The notes under the pieces: model-generated
Told to the model about the DNA's origin: nothing
The model's database searches: none
What the model saw: the letters and a program-made list of their open reading frames with translations, nothing else
DNA from: Armatimonadota bacterium
GTDB taxonomy: Bacteria; Armatimonadota; UBA5829
Assembly (NCBI GenBank): GCA_039679645.1
Contig: JBDKUO010000065.1
Location: 33,576-97,575 of the forward strand
Length of the DNA: 64,000 bases
Reading direction: 5' to 3'
Shown here: positions 1 to 9,651 of the stretch, in pieces
How the letters are laid out: each line of letters starts with the position of its first letter
Position numbering within the stretch: the first letter of the stretch is position 1
Program-made: the position numbers and the translations under genes

Positions 1-2
1 AC

Positions 3-35
3 GGCAAGACTTTCTGCGACCGAGAGGGTAAGTGA
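3..35 (+). CDS. possible 3' end of an upstream gene (partial)
   Basis: The first bases read as ten codons ending in TGA (GKTFCDREGK), and the stop lies one base before the ATG of the next gene. The spacing suggests the tail of an upstream gene in the same operon. Ten residues are too few to assign a family. Confidence 0.3.
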   Translation, partial: GKTFCDREGK

Positions 36-36
36 G

Positions 37-789
37 ATGATCCGAACGGGGCTGGTATCCGTAACATTTCGAGGCATGAGTCCCAGGCAGATCGTGGAGA
101 TCACGGCGAAAGCCGGGCTGGATGCCGTAGAGTGGGGCGGCGACATTCATGTGCCACATGGCAATCTGAGTGCTGCTCGTGAAGCCGGACAATTGACGAC
201 GGATGCCGGTCTTGCGGTCGCAGCATACGGGTCTTACTATCGAGTTGGACAGGATGAATCCGGTTTCGAGAAAGTGCTTGAGGCGGCTATTGAGCTTGGA
301 GCGCCGACTGTGCGCGTGTGGGCCGGAAGCAAGGGATCGAACGAAGCGGACGAGGCTTACCGCAAAAACATTGTTGAAGATTCACGCAGGATCGGCGATT
401 TGGCGGATGCAGCGGGTCTGACGATCTCATACGAGTTTCACGGCGGCACACTAACCGACACCAATCAAAGCGCCATAGAGTTGCTCAAGGAAGTGTCGCA
501 TAAATCCGTAAAAGCCTACTGGCAGCCAGCTATTGCCATGGACCCTGAATATCGGCTTGCCGGGCTGGAGGCCATACTTCCGTGGCTTAGCAATGTGCAT
601 GTTTTTCATTGGGGTGATGTCCCGACAGATCGAAGACTACTTTCCGAAGGAGCCGTCGAATGGAAACGCTATCTCGAATGTGTCTCTTCGACGGAGAGGG
701 ATCACTTTGCGCTGATCGAGTTTGTTCAAGATGATGATCCAGATAAGTTTATTCAGGACGCCGAAACGCTAAAAAGGCTGGTAGCATAA
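37..789 (+). CDS. sugar phosphate isomerase/epimerase-like TIM-barrel protein
   Basis: This 250-residue protein has the look of the xylose isomerase-like / AP endonuclease 2 TIM-barrel superfamily. It opens with a beta strand and the GLDAVEWGGD motif (about residues 28-37). The EFHGGT (133-138), NVHVFHWGD and ALIEFV strands supply Glu and His residues typical of the metal site. Relatives act as sugar or inositol isomerases and epimerases in the cytoplasm; the substrate cannot be read here. It lies three bases before a Gfo/Idh/MocA oxidoreductase, a very common pairing in carbohydrate catabolism. A weak GAGAGGG precedes the ATG. Confidence 0.8.
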   Translation: MIRTGLVSVTFRGMSPRQIVEITAKAGLDAVEWGGDIHVPHGNLSAAREAGQLTTDAGLAVAAYGSYYRVGQDESGFEKVLEAAIELGAPTVRVWAGSKGSNEADEAYRKNIVEDSRRIGDLADAAGLTISYEFHGGTLTDTNQSAIELLKEVSHKSVKAYWQPAIAMDPEYRLAGLEAILPWLSNVHVFHWGDVPTDRRLLSEGAVEWKRYLECVSSTERDHFALIEFVQDDDPDKFIQDAETLKRLVA

Positions 790-792
790 CAT

Positions 793-2022
793 ATGCAGAG
801 AATTGCAATTGTCGGAACCACAAACTATGGCTGGCTGAGTATGCAGCTTCTTTTCAAACTGCCGGAGCAATATGTCATTATTGCCGCGATGGAACTGCCC
901 GGCAAGGAAACGGAGGGGACGGCGGCCTGTCGTGAGCGTGGAATCCCGATCTACAACGACCTGGACCGGATGCTGACCGATCTTCAGGGTAAGTGCGATG
1001 TCATATATCTGCCAATTCCCATACCACTGCATGCGAAGCTCGCGACCAAGTGTCTAAAGGCGGGATACAACGTATACCTCGAAAAACCGCCCGTGCCGAC
1101 GGTTCAGGATTACGATGAACTGATTAAGGCAAGGGATGAGTCCGGCAAGCGCCTTGCGGTCTGCTTCCAGGCCATACACTCCGACACTATCCAGCGTCTG
1201 AAGCAATACATCAGCCAGGGCAAGTTTGGAAAAGTAAAGCGCATTCGCTCGATGGCGTGCTGGCCGAGACCAGACGCATATTACGCTCGAACCAACTGGG
1301 CTGGGCGAATAAAGACAGATGCGGGTTGGGTCCTCGACGGCCCCCTCAATAACGCTCTCGCGCACTGTGCTGCCATTGAGCTGTATCTTGCATCGAGCAC
1401 CCCGGACCGCATGGCGTATCCCACAACGATACAATCAGAGCTTTATCATGCACGCGATATCGAGAGTGAAGACACCAACAGCATACGCGTGATTACTGAC
1501 GAAGAAGTCGAGATTATCTTCAATGCAACGCACTGCAGCGCGGAGCTTACTCCGGTCAGTATTCTATTGGAAGCGGAAAATGCCAGCGTCGAGTATTTTG
1601 ATTTCGAAAAAGCGACTATCACCTGGGCGGACGGCAGAACAGAAGAATTATCCGATTCCGATGACATCCGGCTGGTGCTATATCGCCGACTTGCGCAGTC
1701 TCTTGAGCAGGGGACGCCGTTTTACGGTGAGCTGGAGGTCTGCAGGCCGTTTACTGTAATGGTCAATGGAGCGTTTGAGTCCCCCGGGCAGATAACTCAA
1801 ATCCCGTCCGAATACACAAGGCGCGAGGAAAAATACGACTCCATGGTGACCATCGTAGATGGAATGGATGATCTGCTCATTAAAGCCCACGCTGAGGGCA
1901 AACTGCTCTCCGAAGTCGGCGCGCCGTGGGCCAAGAAATCAAAGATAGTTAACATGACGGGATACAATCAATTCCCAAGCCGGGGATTTGGCGAGGAATC
2001 TACCATGAAGTTTTCTGCATAA
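793..2022 (+). CDS. Gfo/Idh/MocA family oxidoreductase
   Basis: This 409-residue protein is a probable NAD(P)-dependent sugar or cyclitol dehydrogenase. The N-terminal Rossmann fold starts with IAIVGTTNYGW, and the family EKP motif, whose Lys is catalytic, is seen in YLEKPP near residue 98. The C-terminal alpha/beta domain follows. It starts three bases after the stop of the isomerase-like gene, so the two are almost certainly co-transcribed and may act in sequence on one sugar acid. The start is tight against the upstream stop with no strong Shine-Dalgarno sequence, which fits translational coupling. The exact substrate is unknown. Confidence 0.85.
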   Translation: MQRIAIVGTTNYGWLSMQLLFKLPEQYVIIAAMELPGKETEGTAACRERGIPIYNDLDRMLTDLQGKCDVIYLPIPIPLHAKLATKCLKAGYNVYLEKPPVPTVQDYDELIKARDESGKRLAVCFQAIHSDTIQRLKQYISQGKFGKVKRIRSMACWPRPDAYYARTNWAGRIKTDAGWVLDGPLNNALAHCAAIELYLASSTPDRMAYPTTIQSELYHARDIESEDTNSIRVITDEEVEIIFNATHCSAELTPVSILLEAENASVEYFDFEKATITWADGRTEELSDSDDIRLVLYRRLAQSLEQGTPFYGELEVCRPFTVMVNGAFESPGQITQIPSEYTRREEKYDSMVTIVDGMDDLLIKAHAEGKLLSEVGAPWAKKSKIVNMTGYNQFPSRGFGEESTMKFSA

Positions 2023-2043
2023 TCACTGGGGTATACAACCCAG

Positions 2044-2068
2044 GCTTCGGCCCCTTCGGAACCGAAGC
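2044..2068 (+). other. intergenic hairpin in operon
   Basis: GCTTCGG (2044-2050) pairs with CCGAAGC (2062-2068) in the 123-base gap between the oxidoreductase and the symporter. There is no T-run after it, so it is more likely an mRNA-processing or stability element than a full terminator. Confidence 0.35.
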
Positions 2069-2145
2069 AACTCTATGTATAACTGAGCGGTGGCTGTTCC
2101 GGGCTTCTTGGCTCTCCACTCTCATCTGTTTTCGAGGAGGAAAGC

Positions 2146-4335
2146 ATGTTTGGGCTTAGTATAATCGACATTGCGGTCATAATTGGGTACTTTGCCGTCA
2201 CGCTGGGTATCGGTTTCTGGACAATGCGCCGCATCAAGAACCAGGAAGACTACTTCCTTGGCGGACGCTCGTTTGGAAAGATAATCCAGACTTTTGCCGC
2301 TTTTGGGCAGGCGACTTCCGTAGATTCCGCGGTCGGAATGACAACCACGACATTCACTAATGGCGCTGCGGCCGTATGGAGTTCTGTCTGCACGGTATTT
2401 ACAGTCCCAATATACTGGATGACCTGTCCCTGGTATCGACGGCTGCGATTGCTGAGTATGGGAGACTTCTTCCGCGAGCGCTACGGCTCCAAATATATGG
2501 CCATCGTCTATGCCCTGGTCGCCTCGGTCGGTATGATGTGCATCATCTCGATTGGTTTCAATGCCATGGGCAAGACCACGGTCGCGATGACACCCAAGAC
2601 CGTCAGCCAAATGACGAGTGCGGAGCGCCATGAGTATCATATGGCAAAGGAACTCAACAAGCTGGAGGCAGCCGATTTCGATACTCTGAGCGATACGCAG
2701 AAATCCAGACTTAAGGAACTGCAAATACTCAAACCGCAGGATGTGCATTCTCACATCAGTGAGAGTGCCATTATATATATCGTATGCTTTATTGTCCTGG
2801 TATATAGCGTCGTTGGTGGCTTGCATGCGGCATTTCTTACTGACCTGATGCAGGGAGTATTTATAATTATTCTATCCGTGATCCTGCTGCCGTTCGGGTG
2901 GACGAAGCTCAATGCCACTTATGGCGGCGCCGGTGTATTGAATGCGTTTCAACTCCTGCACCATCGTATTCCGGAATCATTTTTTGAAATCTTTGGGTCG
3001 CCATCGACCATGGATTTTACCTGGTATTATGTCCTTGCTCTTACCATAATGACCACTATCAACGTTGCCGCACAGCCTAACCAGCTAGTGGCAATCGGAT
3101 CGGCAAAAGACGAGTATACTGCTCGGCTCGGGTTCACATCCGGCATATATCTCAAACGACTGTTGACGATTTTCTGGGGGCTCTTTGGACTCTTCGCCGT
3201 CTTGCTTTACACCGGAACGGTGAGAAACCCGGATATGGTGTGGGGATATGCAACCCTCGATCTGCTTGGACCTATGAAAATGGGGCTTGTAGGACTAATG
3301 ATCGCGTGTCTAATGGCAGCCCTAATGTCTACGGCAAGCTGTCTGATGATTACGGCGTCGGGTTTGCTGACTCACAATGTATATCGAGAGCTTCTGCCGA
3401 ATTTGCCTGAGCGTCATTACGTGATCGTCGGACGTGTAATTGGCGGGGTCGTGGTCATCGGCGGAGCTATAATAGCCACTCAGTTCGCGACGATATTTGC
3501 GCAGATGAAGTTTCTTATGGAGTTCTATTCGATATTCGCCGCCAGCTTCTGGCTCGGCATGCTGTGGCGTCCGGCGACTCGGGCGGGCGCATGGGCATCG
3601 ATCTGTATCGCGCTTGTTTGTTTCTTCGTGTTGCCCCTGGCAGTTCCCGCTGTTTGTCCCAGCCTGCACACGAATCACTATCTGGCAAAGATGACTCATG
3701 CAAGAGTCGTCTCTCGTGGATACATGGCGCATCCGATGGATATCGAAGAGCGCAATACGCTGATCGCCAAATGGGACACACTCAATAAGATTGGCAAGGC
3801 GAAGGGCGAGAGACCGAAACCTATTCACGTTGGAGAGCATTTCACAAAGAAGTATGAGCTGCCCGCGAAGGAGATTTTCTGGACCCAGGGACTGAAACCA
3901 AACGCTGCAGGTGTTCTTGAAGGTCATGGAATGCTGAACCTCGACCTGCTGCTTCTTCAAAAACTTGGATTCGATCTCTCTAAGAATCCCTATGCAGTCA
4001 ATGAGACCCTGCGTGTTGTTTTTCGCACCCTGATACCGATTTTCGCTATCTTTATCGTCAGCATGTTTACGAGGCACGATAATAAAGAGGCTATCAATCG
4101 CTTCTATGCCAAGATGAAAACACCGGCGCTGCCGGACCGTGAAGCGGACGAGCGGGAACTGGCTCTTTCATATGCCGAACCGCATCGCTTCGACCACACC
4201 AAGCTCTTTCCAAAGTCCAACTGGGAGTTTCATAAGTGGGACAAGGTGGACGCAGGGGGGTTCCTACTGGCGCTTGTTGTAGGGGCCGCGATAGTCGGAG
4301 TGTTCTTCCTGTTGATGTCTATAGGAGTAAGGTAG
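2146..4335 (+). CDS. sodium:solute symporter (SSS family)
   Basis: This 729-residue inner-membrane protein has the SSS signature regions: the first helix followed by MRRIKNQEDYFLGGRSFG, then repeated hydrophobic segments. SSS proteins import sugars, uronates or other solutes with sodium. It is longer than most members because of two charged inserts, one near residues 145-205 and one near 510-610, and a final transmembrane helix at the very C-terminus. A strong GAGGAGGAAAGC Shine-Dalgarno sequence precedes the ATG. Its position between catabolic genes and a secreted BNR_4 protein suggests uptake of the released uronate sugars, which is inference. Confidence 0.88.
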   Translation: MFGLSIIDIAVIIGYFAVTLGIGFWTMRRIKNQEDYFLGGRSFGKIIQTFAAFGQATSVDSAVGMTTTTFTNGAAAVWSSVCTVFTVPIYWMTCPWYRRLRLLSMGDFFRERYGSKYMAIVYALVASVGMMCIISIGFNAMGKTTVAMTPKTVSQMTSAERHEYHMAKELNKLEAADFDTLSDTQKSRLKELQILKPQDVHSHISESAIIYIVCFIVLVYSVVGGLHAAFLTDLMQGVFIIILSVILLPFGWTKLNATYGGAGVLNAFQLLHHRIPESFFEIFGSPSTMDFTWYYVLALTIMTTINVAAQPNQLVAIGSAKDEYTARLGFTSGIYLKRLLTIFWGLFGLFAVLLYTGTVRNPDMVWGYATLDLLGPMKMGLVGLMIACLMAALMSTASCLMITASGLLTHNVYRELLPNLPERHYVIVGRVIGGVVVIGGAIIATQFATIFAQMKFLMEFYSIFAASFWLGMLWRPATRAGAWASICIALVCFFVLPLAVPAVCPSLHTNHYLAKMTHARVVSRGYMAHPMDIEERNTLIAKWDTLNKIGKAKGERPKPIHVGEHFTKKYELPAKEIFWTQGLKPNAAGVLEGHGMLNLDLLLLQKLGFDLSKNPYAVNETLRVVFRTLIPIFAIFIVSMFTRHDNKEAINRFYAKMKTPALPDREADERELALSYAEPHRFDHTKLFPKSNWEFHKWDKVDAGGFLLALVVGAAIVGVFFLLMSIGVR

Positions 4336-4351
4336 TTTTGGAGGTTACGAA

Positions 4352-5692
4352 ATGATATCTATAATAAAACGGCATATACCGGCATTAATGGCCTGCTGTC
4401 TTTTGGGGCTAATCTTCGCGGGATCGGCTGCCGGTAAGGAGTCAAACGTGCTCGATAAGATTGATGTGGCGCCCGTGTGGGCAGGTCACAACGTTGGCTT
4501 TGCATTGCTTACTTACGGCGAAGATCAGTTCGTAGCCTTCTACGACAAAGACAGGCAGATGACTCTCGCGCAGCGCAAACTGAGTGAGCACAAATGGAAG
4601 TTTGCCAAGCTGCCAGAGAAAGTAGGCTGGGACAGTCACAACTACATAACAATGACCATCGATCATGACGGCTATTTGCACGTCAGTGGAAATATGCACG
4701 TCCTGCCTCTCGTTTATTTCCGTTCTCGAAAGCCGCTTGATATAACGACCATGGAACGGGTCAAGCATATGACAGGCTCCCAGGAAGACCGGACCACATA
4801 TCCGACTTTCTTTCAGGGGCCAGATGATGAGCTGATCTTTACTTACCGCGATGGCGAGAGCGGTTCGGGTAATCAGATTTACAACGTCTATGATTTGAAA
4901 ACGCAAACTTGGCATCGATTGCTCAATACGCCTCTTATTGACGGCGAGGGCAAGAGCAACGCTTACATCGATGGCCCCGTCGTTGGGCCGGATGGGTGGT
5001 ATCACATGTGCTGGGTCTGGCGTGACACCTTTAATTGTGAGACAAATCACGACCCGTCTTATGCAAAAAGCCCGGATATGGTCCACTGGTATACAGCCGC
5101 CGGAAAGCCGCTGGATCTGCCCATTACCTATAAAACGGCTGAAATCGTCGATCCGATCCCCATGCGTGATGGGCTGATCAATATGAATATAAAGATGGGC
5201 TTCGATTCACAAAAGAGACCGATCATTACATATCACAAGTTCGATAAGGACGGTAACACGCAGGCATACAATGCCCGCTTTGAAGACGGCATGTGGAAGA
5301 TATACCAGATTACCAACTGGAAATACCGATGGTGGTTCGAAGGCGGCGGCTCAATAACTGCCGATATCAAGATATCGGAGGCAAAGCCCGGCGGACCGGG
5401 CCGGTTGTTGCAGACCTATAATCACAAGAAATATGGCAGCAGGAAATTGGTGCTGGATGAGGCCACTATGGAAATAGTCTCAAACACCAAAATACCTACT
5501 GTGATCGAGCAAAAACCGGAAGGCACGTTTCCCGGGTTGGCTGTCAGGACCCGCGACGACATTGGAAAGAGCCCGGAGGCCGGTATAAGATATATGCTTG
5601 ACTGGGAGACGCTGGGCACAAACCGCGACCAACCGCGCGAAGGCGAGCTTCCGCCGCCGAGCATGCTGCGTGTCTATAAACTCAAGATGTAA
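4352..5692 (+). CDS. secreted BNR_4 family protein, possible polysaccharide lyase
   Basis: This 446-residue protein has an N-terminal signal peptide (hydrophobic core about residues 10-28, ending near SAAG). The body resembles the BNR_4 seven-bladed propeller family, with GWDSHNYITMTIDHDGYLHV near residues 92-111 and GPDGWYHMCWVWR near 213. BNR_4 domains occur in ulvan lyase families such as PL24/PL25, where His and Tyr residues of the central groove act in beta-elimination. It is 16 bases after the symporter, with a GGAGG Shine-Dalgarno sequence. A lyase role fits the KDG kinase and KDPG aldolase genes nearby, but the substrate is inference. Confidence 0.75.
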   Translation: MISIIKRHIPALMACCLLGLIFAGSAAGKESNVLDKIDVAPVWAGHNVGFALLTYGEDQFVAFYDKDRQMTLAQRKLSEHKWKFAKLPEKVGWDSHNYITMTIDHDGYLHVSGNMHVLPLVYFRSRKPLDITTMERVKHMTGSQEDRTTYPTFFQGPDDELIFTYRDGESGSGNQIYNVYDLKTQTWHRLLNTPLIDGEGKSNAYIDGPVVGPDGWYHMCWVWRDTFNCETNHDPSYAKSPDMVHWYTAAGKPLDLPITYKTAEIVDPIPMRDGLINMNIKMGFDSQKRPIITYHKFDKDGNTQAYNARFEDGMWKIYQITNWKYRWWFEGGGSITADIKISEAKPGGPGRLLQTYNHKKYGSRKLVLDEATMEIVSNTKIPTVIEQKPEGTFPGLAVRTRDDIGKSPEAGIRYMLDWETLGTNRDQPREGELPPPSMLRVYKLKM

Positions 5693-5840
5693 GTGGCAGG
5701 TCATGATTGATAATCGGTAAAAATAGCGTTATAAGACAATATTTGCATCGCGCTACCCCATGGTGTTCAGCATAATCTGACATGGTATGAATTAGGTGTG
5801 TTTCTCTTCATGCTATACTAAGTTTATGAGGATGTCCCAT

Positions 5841-6710
5841 ATGACAAAAAGGATAGAATCCTACGATTACAAACCGGAAAAAACGTGGCAGGACCAGTTG
5901 CTGGAATCGCTTAATGAGCCGACAGTCATTTTCGGCCAGAACATGTCCGTGCATACCGCACGAATGGTCAGTGGACATACGCATGATTTCTGGCAGTTGG
6001 ACTACGTAAGCAAAGGCAGCGGCACTATAGGAATAGCAAGCACGGAGCAGCCCGTGAGACAGGGTGATTTGTTCGTATTGAATCCCGGCGACTTGCATGA
6101 ATTCACTTCGTCAAAAGATCAGCCCATCGAGCGAATCATGCTCAAGTTCTCATTGGGCAAAAAGTGGCTGAATGTACGCATTCCAAATTATCTCGGTAAC
6201 CTGACGCGACTTCCGCGCGGCCAGCAGCGCGAGTTGGAGTTCTATCTGCGACGAGCGTGCATAGAGGCGAACAAGCCCGATAAGGCAAATATTCAAATTG
6301 CATCGGCTCTGCTCAAGGGATTTCTCATTAGCTCGATGCGCTACCTAAAGGAGGTCGACGTTGTCGCCGGCGAATGCGGGCAGCATGGAAGCAGCCAGCG
6401 TGTTCTCGACTACATTCGAAAGCACTACGACAAGCGTCTGACTCTGAGCGAGCTTGCGAATATGTGCGGGCTGCATCCTCAATATTTTTGCCACAGGTTT
6501 TCGGTGGAGATAGGAATGTCGCCGATGGTCGCACTGAGTAACGAGAGAATCGAGGCGGCGAAGAAGCTTCTTGCCAACACATATCTACCTATTGCTGAAG
6601 TAGCGGCCAGGGTCGGCTACAATGACGCATATCACTTCTCAAAGCGATTCAAGCAGATCACCGGGCTGTCTCCCAAGCATTACAGGGATCAAAGCGACCA
6701 TAATATCTGA
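5841..6710 (+). CDS. AraC family transcriptional regulator with cupin sensor domain
   Basis: This protein is about 289 residues long. An N-terminal cupin-like sensor (HTHDFWQLDYVSKG, then GDLFVLNPGDLHEF) is followed by a C-terminal AraC double helix-turn-helix (LTLSELANMCGLHPQYF and AEVAARVGYNDAYHFSKRFK). AraC proteins of this form usually activate sugar catabolic genes when a ligand binds the cupin. I chose the ATG at 5841 because GAGGA lies eight bases upstream; in-frame GTG 5796 and ATG 5826 lack a good Shine-Dalgarno sequence. Its stop directly abuts the stop of the convergent heparinase gene. It is the likely regulator of this locus. Confidence 0.88.
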   Translation: MTKRIESYDYKPEKTWQDQLLESLNEPTVIFGQNMSVHTARMVSGHTHDFWQLDYVSKGSGTIGIASTEQPVRQGDLFVLNPGDLHEFTSSKDQPIERIMLKFSLGKKWLNVRIPNYLGNLTRLPRGQQRELEFYLRRACIEANKPDKANIQIASALLKGFLISSMRYLKEVDVVAGECGQHGSSQRVLDYIRKHYDKRLTLSELANMCGLHPQYFCHRFSVEIGMSPMVALSNERIEAAKKLLANTYLPIAEVAARVGYNDAYHFSKRFKQITGLSPKHYRDQSDHNI

Positions 6711-8558
6711 TCATTTCCACGCATCCAATGCTGTCAACTCAGGCAGCTTATCCATCTTGCTGTGCGGGCTGAATATTACCACGACTCGTGTTTTTGCGGT
6801 CTTTTCGGGCATCCGAATGAGGAGCTTTCTCTCATTGGTGAGCGGCCTGTAAGGTCTGTTGAGCTTGACCTCTTCCACTATAAAATGCGTTCCTGCAGGG
6901 CTGAGCAAATATACATGCATTGTCTTGCCGGCCAGAGTGAGGGTGGCATGGGTGCCTGCCGGATCGATATTTACTACTGCGCTGGTATGTATGGACCAAA
7001 CGATATTTGCAGACTCCTGCACCTCGATTTCGTCCTGGACCAGTACTTGGCGTCTCTTGTCTCGAAGGGCAATTCCGCGAATAACTTGCTTTGCGCCATT
7101 TTGAGTATATGCGCTAGTCAGATCGGCGATTGCAAATGCGTGATCTTTCACCGAGACATACTTCGTGATCGGGGCAGTGGCGTTCAGGTCCTGGTTTGCG
7201 CCGTCGAACGTGATGGTGTTGTGACCTGGGGTGGATAATCGATAGTAGGACCAGCGCTTTACGGGGACAAAATAGTATGGCAGGTTGTAACTGTCCGAGC
7301 CAAGGTCATCGGCCCAACGCACACCGTCAGCATCAAGAACAAAACTGCCGAGGTCCAAATGAGCATGGTTCGCGCTGTTTGAACCCGCCTTGAACCCTAC
7401 AAATATTGCATTTGGATCGGTCCATGATGATCTGAATGTTGCCACGCCAACATTAGAGTAGAGTGTGTCCAGAGGTGTTGAGGCAATATCTTGTTCACTT
7501 CCGCTCGGGTCAAACCATATGAGGTCGAATGCGCTGATGTCTCCAGCTTTTGGGGCCTTGCGAGCGAGATATGCATACGCTGGGTCAGCATACCATCGGG
7601 CAAGACCGTAAAGACATGTGCGCATGTTGATGCCGGTGGCCGAATCGGCAAAATCAAATTCTTTTCCCGTTGAGCCGGTAAGAATCTGCGGGTAGTAGCC
7701 GGTTTTGCGCATCCCCGGATACTCCATCACTCCCATATCCGTTCCCAAGGCAGAGCGAAGGGCATATGCCGCGAAAAGAGTGTAGTGGGTCGCATATTCC
7801 CAGTAGTTGGTTCCTTCGGGCCACGCGCCATCGGGCGCATACGTAGCCATGGCCAGCGGCAGGCTCTTTAAGGCATACGAGATAATCTTTTTCGCAAGCG
7901 AGGGCTCTTCGTCCGCGACGGCCAGCGCCCCAAGTATCATTCCGCCGTTGCACACGTTGTTCCAATTGAAAGGTGACTTTGTCCACCACTCATTCGTTCT
8001 ATAAAGTGCAAGCGCCGGGTCAAGGCCTTTCTTAACAATAGCGGTCCTGATGAGTGCTCGATCCTCGGGCGTCATAGCATCGTACAGCCAATCGTAGCCA
8101 AAAGCCATGGCAGCCGTCATTTCCGCCACATCCAGAAAATGAGGCGAGTTCCAGTCGACAAATACAGCGGCTGCGCGCATCTCTTTGATTGCCCTTGCGG
8201 CCCACTTAGGGTCGTTGTCGAGCCTGTACAGCAGGCCCAGCGTGGTCACTCGATCAAGCACCGCGCGGCTCACATACAACAGTCGCGGGCCATTGAGTAT
8301 TCTCTCAACCGGCTTTGCATCGAGAATGGCGTCACCATGTTTGCTGAGACTTTCCAGATAACCGGCGGCAATGGGGTTTTGTTTTACGGTTTTCCGAATC
8401 ACATGTATATCGGATTGTGTGAGTATGATTCTAGGATGAGACTTGAGCGGATTACCCGGAAGATTCCCAGCGTCTTGCGCAAATGAATCGCCAGATGCGC
8501 TAATGGTAACCATCAACAAGAACAGACATATAGCAACGAAGAGACTGTGATTATACAT
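6711..8558 (-). CDS. heparinase II/III family polysaccharide lyase, secreted
   Basis: This protein is about 615 residues long and begins with a signal peptide (hydrophobic core near residues 4-22, ending ASGDSFAQ). An alpha/alpha-toroid domain contains PDGAWPEGTNYWEYA, and a C-terminal beta-sandwich contains NHAHLDLGSFVLDADG, the His region conserved in heparinase II/III lyases (families such as PL12, 15, 17, 21). These enzymes cleave uronate-containing polysaccharides or oligosaccharides by beta-elimination. The start at 8558 has GGAGG four bases upstream, 13 bases after the kdgK stop. It is the last gene of the kdgA-kdgK operon, so unsaturated uronates would feed the KDG route. Confidence 0.88.
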   Translation of the reverse strand: MYNHSLFVAICLFLLMVTISASGDSFAQDAGNLPGNPLKSHPRIILTQSDIHVIRKTVKQNPIAAGYLESLSKHGDAILDAKPVERILNGPRLLYVSRAVLDRVTTLGLLYRLDNDPKWAARAIKEMRAAAVFVDWNSPHFLDVAEMTAAMAFGYDWLYDAMTPEDRALIRTAIVKKGLDPALALYRTNEWWTKSPFNWNNVCNGGMILGALAVADEEPSLAKKIISYALKSLPLAMATYAPDGAWPEGTNYWEYATHYTLFAAYALRSALGTDMGVMEYPGMRKTGYYPQILTGSTGKEFDFADSATGINMRTCLYGLARWYADPAYAYLARKAPKAGDISAFDLIWFDPSGSEQDIASTPLDTLYSNVGVATFRSSWTDPNAIFVGFKAGSNSANHAHLDLGSFVLDADGVRWADDLGSDSYNLPYYFVPVKRWSYYRLSTPGHNTITFDGANQDLNATAPITKYVSVKDHAFAIADLTSAYTQNGAKQVIRGIALRDKRRQVLVQDEIEVQESANIVWSIHTSAVVNIDPAGTHATLTLAGKTMHVYLLSPAGTHFIVEEVKLNRPYRPLTNERKLLIRMPEKTAKTRVVVIFSPHSKMDKLPELTALDAWK

Positions 8559-8571
8559 GATGCCTCCGGCG

Positions 8572-9603
8572 TTATCGCTGGACCCTTCCGGAAGCATCGC
8601 CTCCGGCGAGCTTTTCGACCTCAGAAACAGTCACTCGGTTGAAGTCGCCGATGATCGAGTGTTTCAGGCAGCTCGCCGCGACTGCGAACTCCAGTGCTTC
8701 CTGATGTCCCATCTCGGTCACAAGACCATATATAAGCCCGGCCGCGAACGAATCACCGCCGCCCACTCGATCGACAATATCGGTGATGTCATAATGTTTG
8801 CTTGTGTGAAATTCCTTGCGATCGTGAAGACACGCCGACCAGCCGTTGTGGTCAGCGCTTTTGCTTTCCCTGAGTGTGATTGCAATCATCTTCAGATTAG
8901 GAAACTCATCCAAAACCTTGCCTGCCAGGGACTCATAGCTCGACTTGTCGAGTTGGCCTCGTTCAACCTCTACATCTATCTTGACGCCAAGCGATTTCTG
9001 ACAGTCTTCCTCGTTCGCAATACCGACGTCCACGTATTTGACCAGCTCTCGCATCACTTCGGGAGCCGATTTGCCGTATTTCCACAGTTTACCGCGATAG
9101 TTGAAATCGCAGGAGACAGTGAGCCCCATCTCCCTGGCTGTCTTCACCGCCTCCATAGAAAGCTCAGCCGCCGATGCACTCAAGGCCGGTGTGATGCCCG
9201 AGATATGGAACCATTTTGCGCCGGAAAATGCGCTTTTCCAATCTATTGTCCCAGGTTGGGCAATAGCTATGGCTGATCCTGCGCGGTCATAGACGACCTT
9301 TGATGCCCGCTGGTTTGCTCCACTTTCCAGAAAGTAAATTCCGACCCTGCCTGCGCCGCGCGCGATCAGTGAAGTGTCGACATTGAAACGGCGCAGTTCT
9401 CCGATGCACGCATCCGCGATATCGTTGTCCGGCAAGACTGTTGCGAATGCCGCATCCAGACCGAAGTTGGCGAGTGATACCGCGACATTCGCCTCACCGC
9501 CTCCGAACGTCGCTTCCAAGACCGGCGATTGAAATAACCTTTCAGCCCCGGGAGACTTGAGCCTGAGCATTACCTCGCCAAAAGTGATTATACGCTGTGC
9601 CAT
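8572..9603 (-). CDS. kdgK: 2-keto-3-deoxygluconate kinase (PfkB family)
   Basis: This 343-residue cytoplasmic sugar kinase would phosphorylate KDG to KDPG. PfkB features are visible: the N-terminal substrate motif [18 protein letters not shown] (about 31-48) and the C-terminal signature [12 protein letters not shown], whose Asp is the catalytic base. The residues around [10 protein letters not shown] fit the KDG kinase branch rather than fructokinase. Its immediate partner is kdgA, 48 bases upstream, and the heparinase follows. Assignment to KDG rests on family style and on this pairing. Confidence 0.88.
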   Translation of the reverse strand: MAQRIITFGEVMLRLKSPGAERLFQSPVLEATFGGGEANVAVSLANFGLDAAFATVLPDNDIADACIGELRRFNVDTSLIARGAGRVGIYFLESGANQRASKVVYDRAGSAIAIAQPGTIDWKSAFSGAKWFHISGITPALSASAAELSMEAVKTAREMGLTVSCDFNYRGKLWKYGKSAPEVMRELVKYVDVGIANEEDCQKSLGVKIDVEVERGQLDKSSYESLAGKVLDEFPNLKMIAITLRESKSADHNGWSACLHDRKEFHTSKHYDITDIVDRVGGGDSFAAGLIYGLVTEMGHQEALEFAVAASCLKHSIIGDFNRVTVSEVEKLAGGDASGRVQR

Positions 9604-9651
9604 TCTATATCTTGCCTTTCTACTTTTTATGCAGCAGATGAAATGTAAACC

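Noticed and set aside
3322..4077. 251-codon minus-strand frame inside the symporter
   Set aside because: It is antisense to a confident gene, and its composition does not resemble a folded protein.
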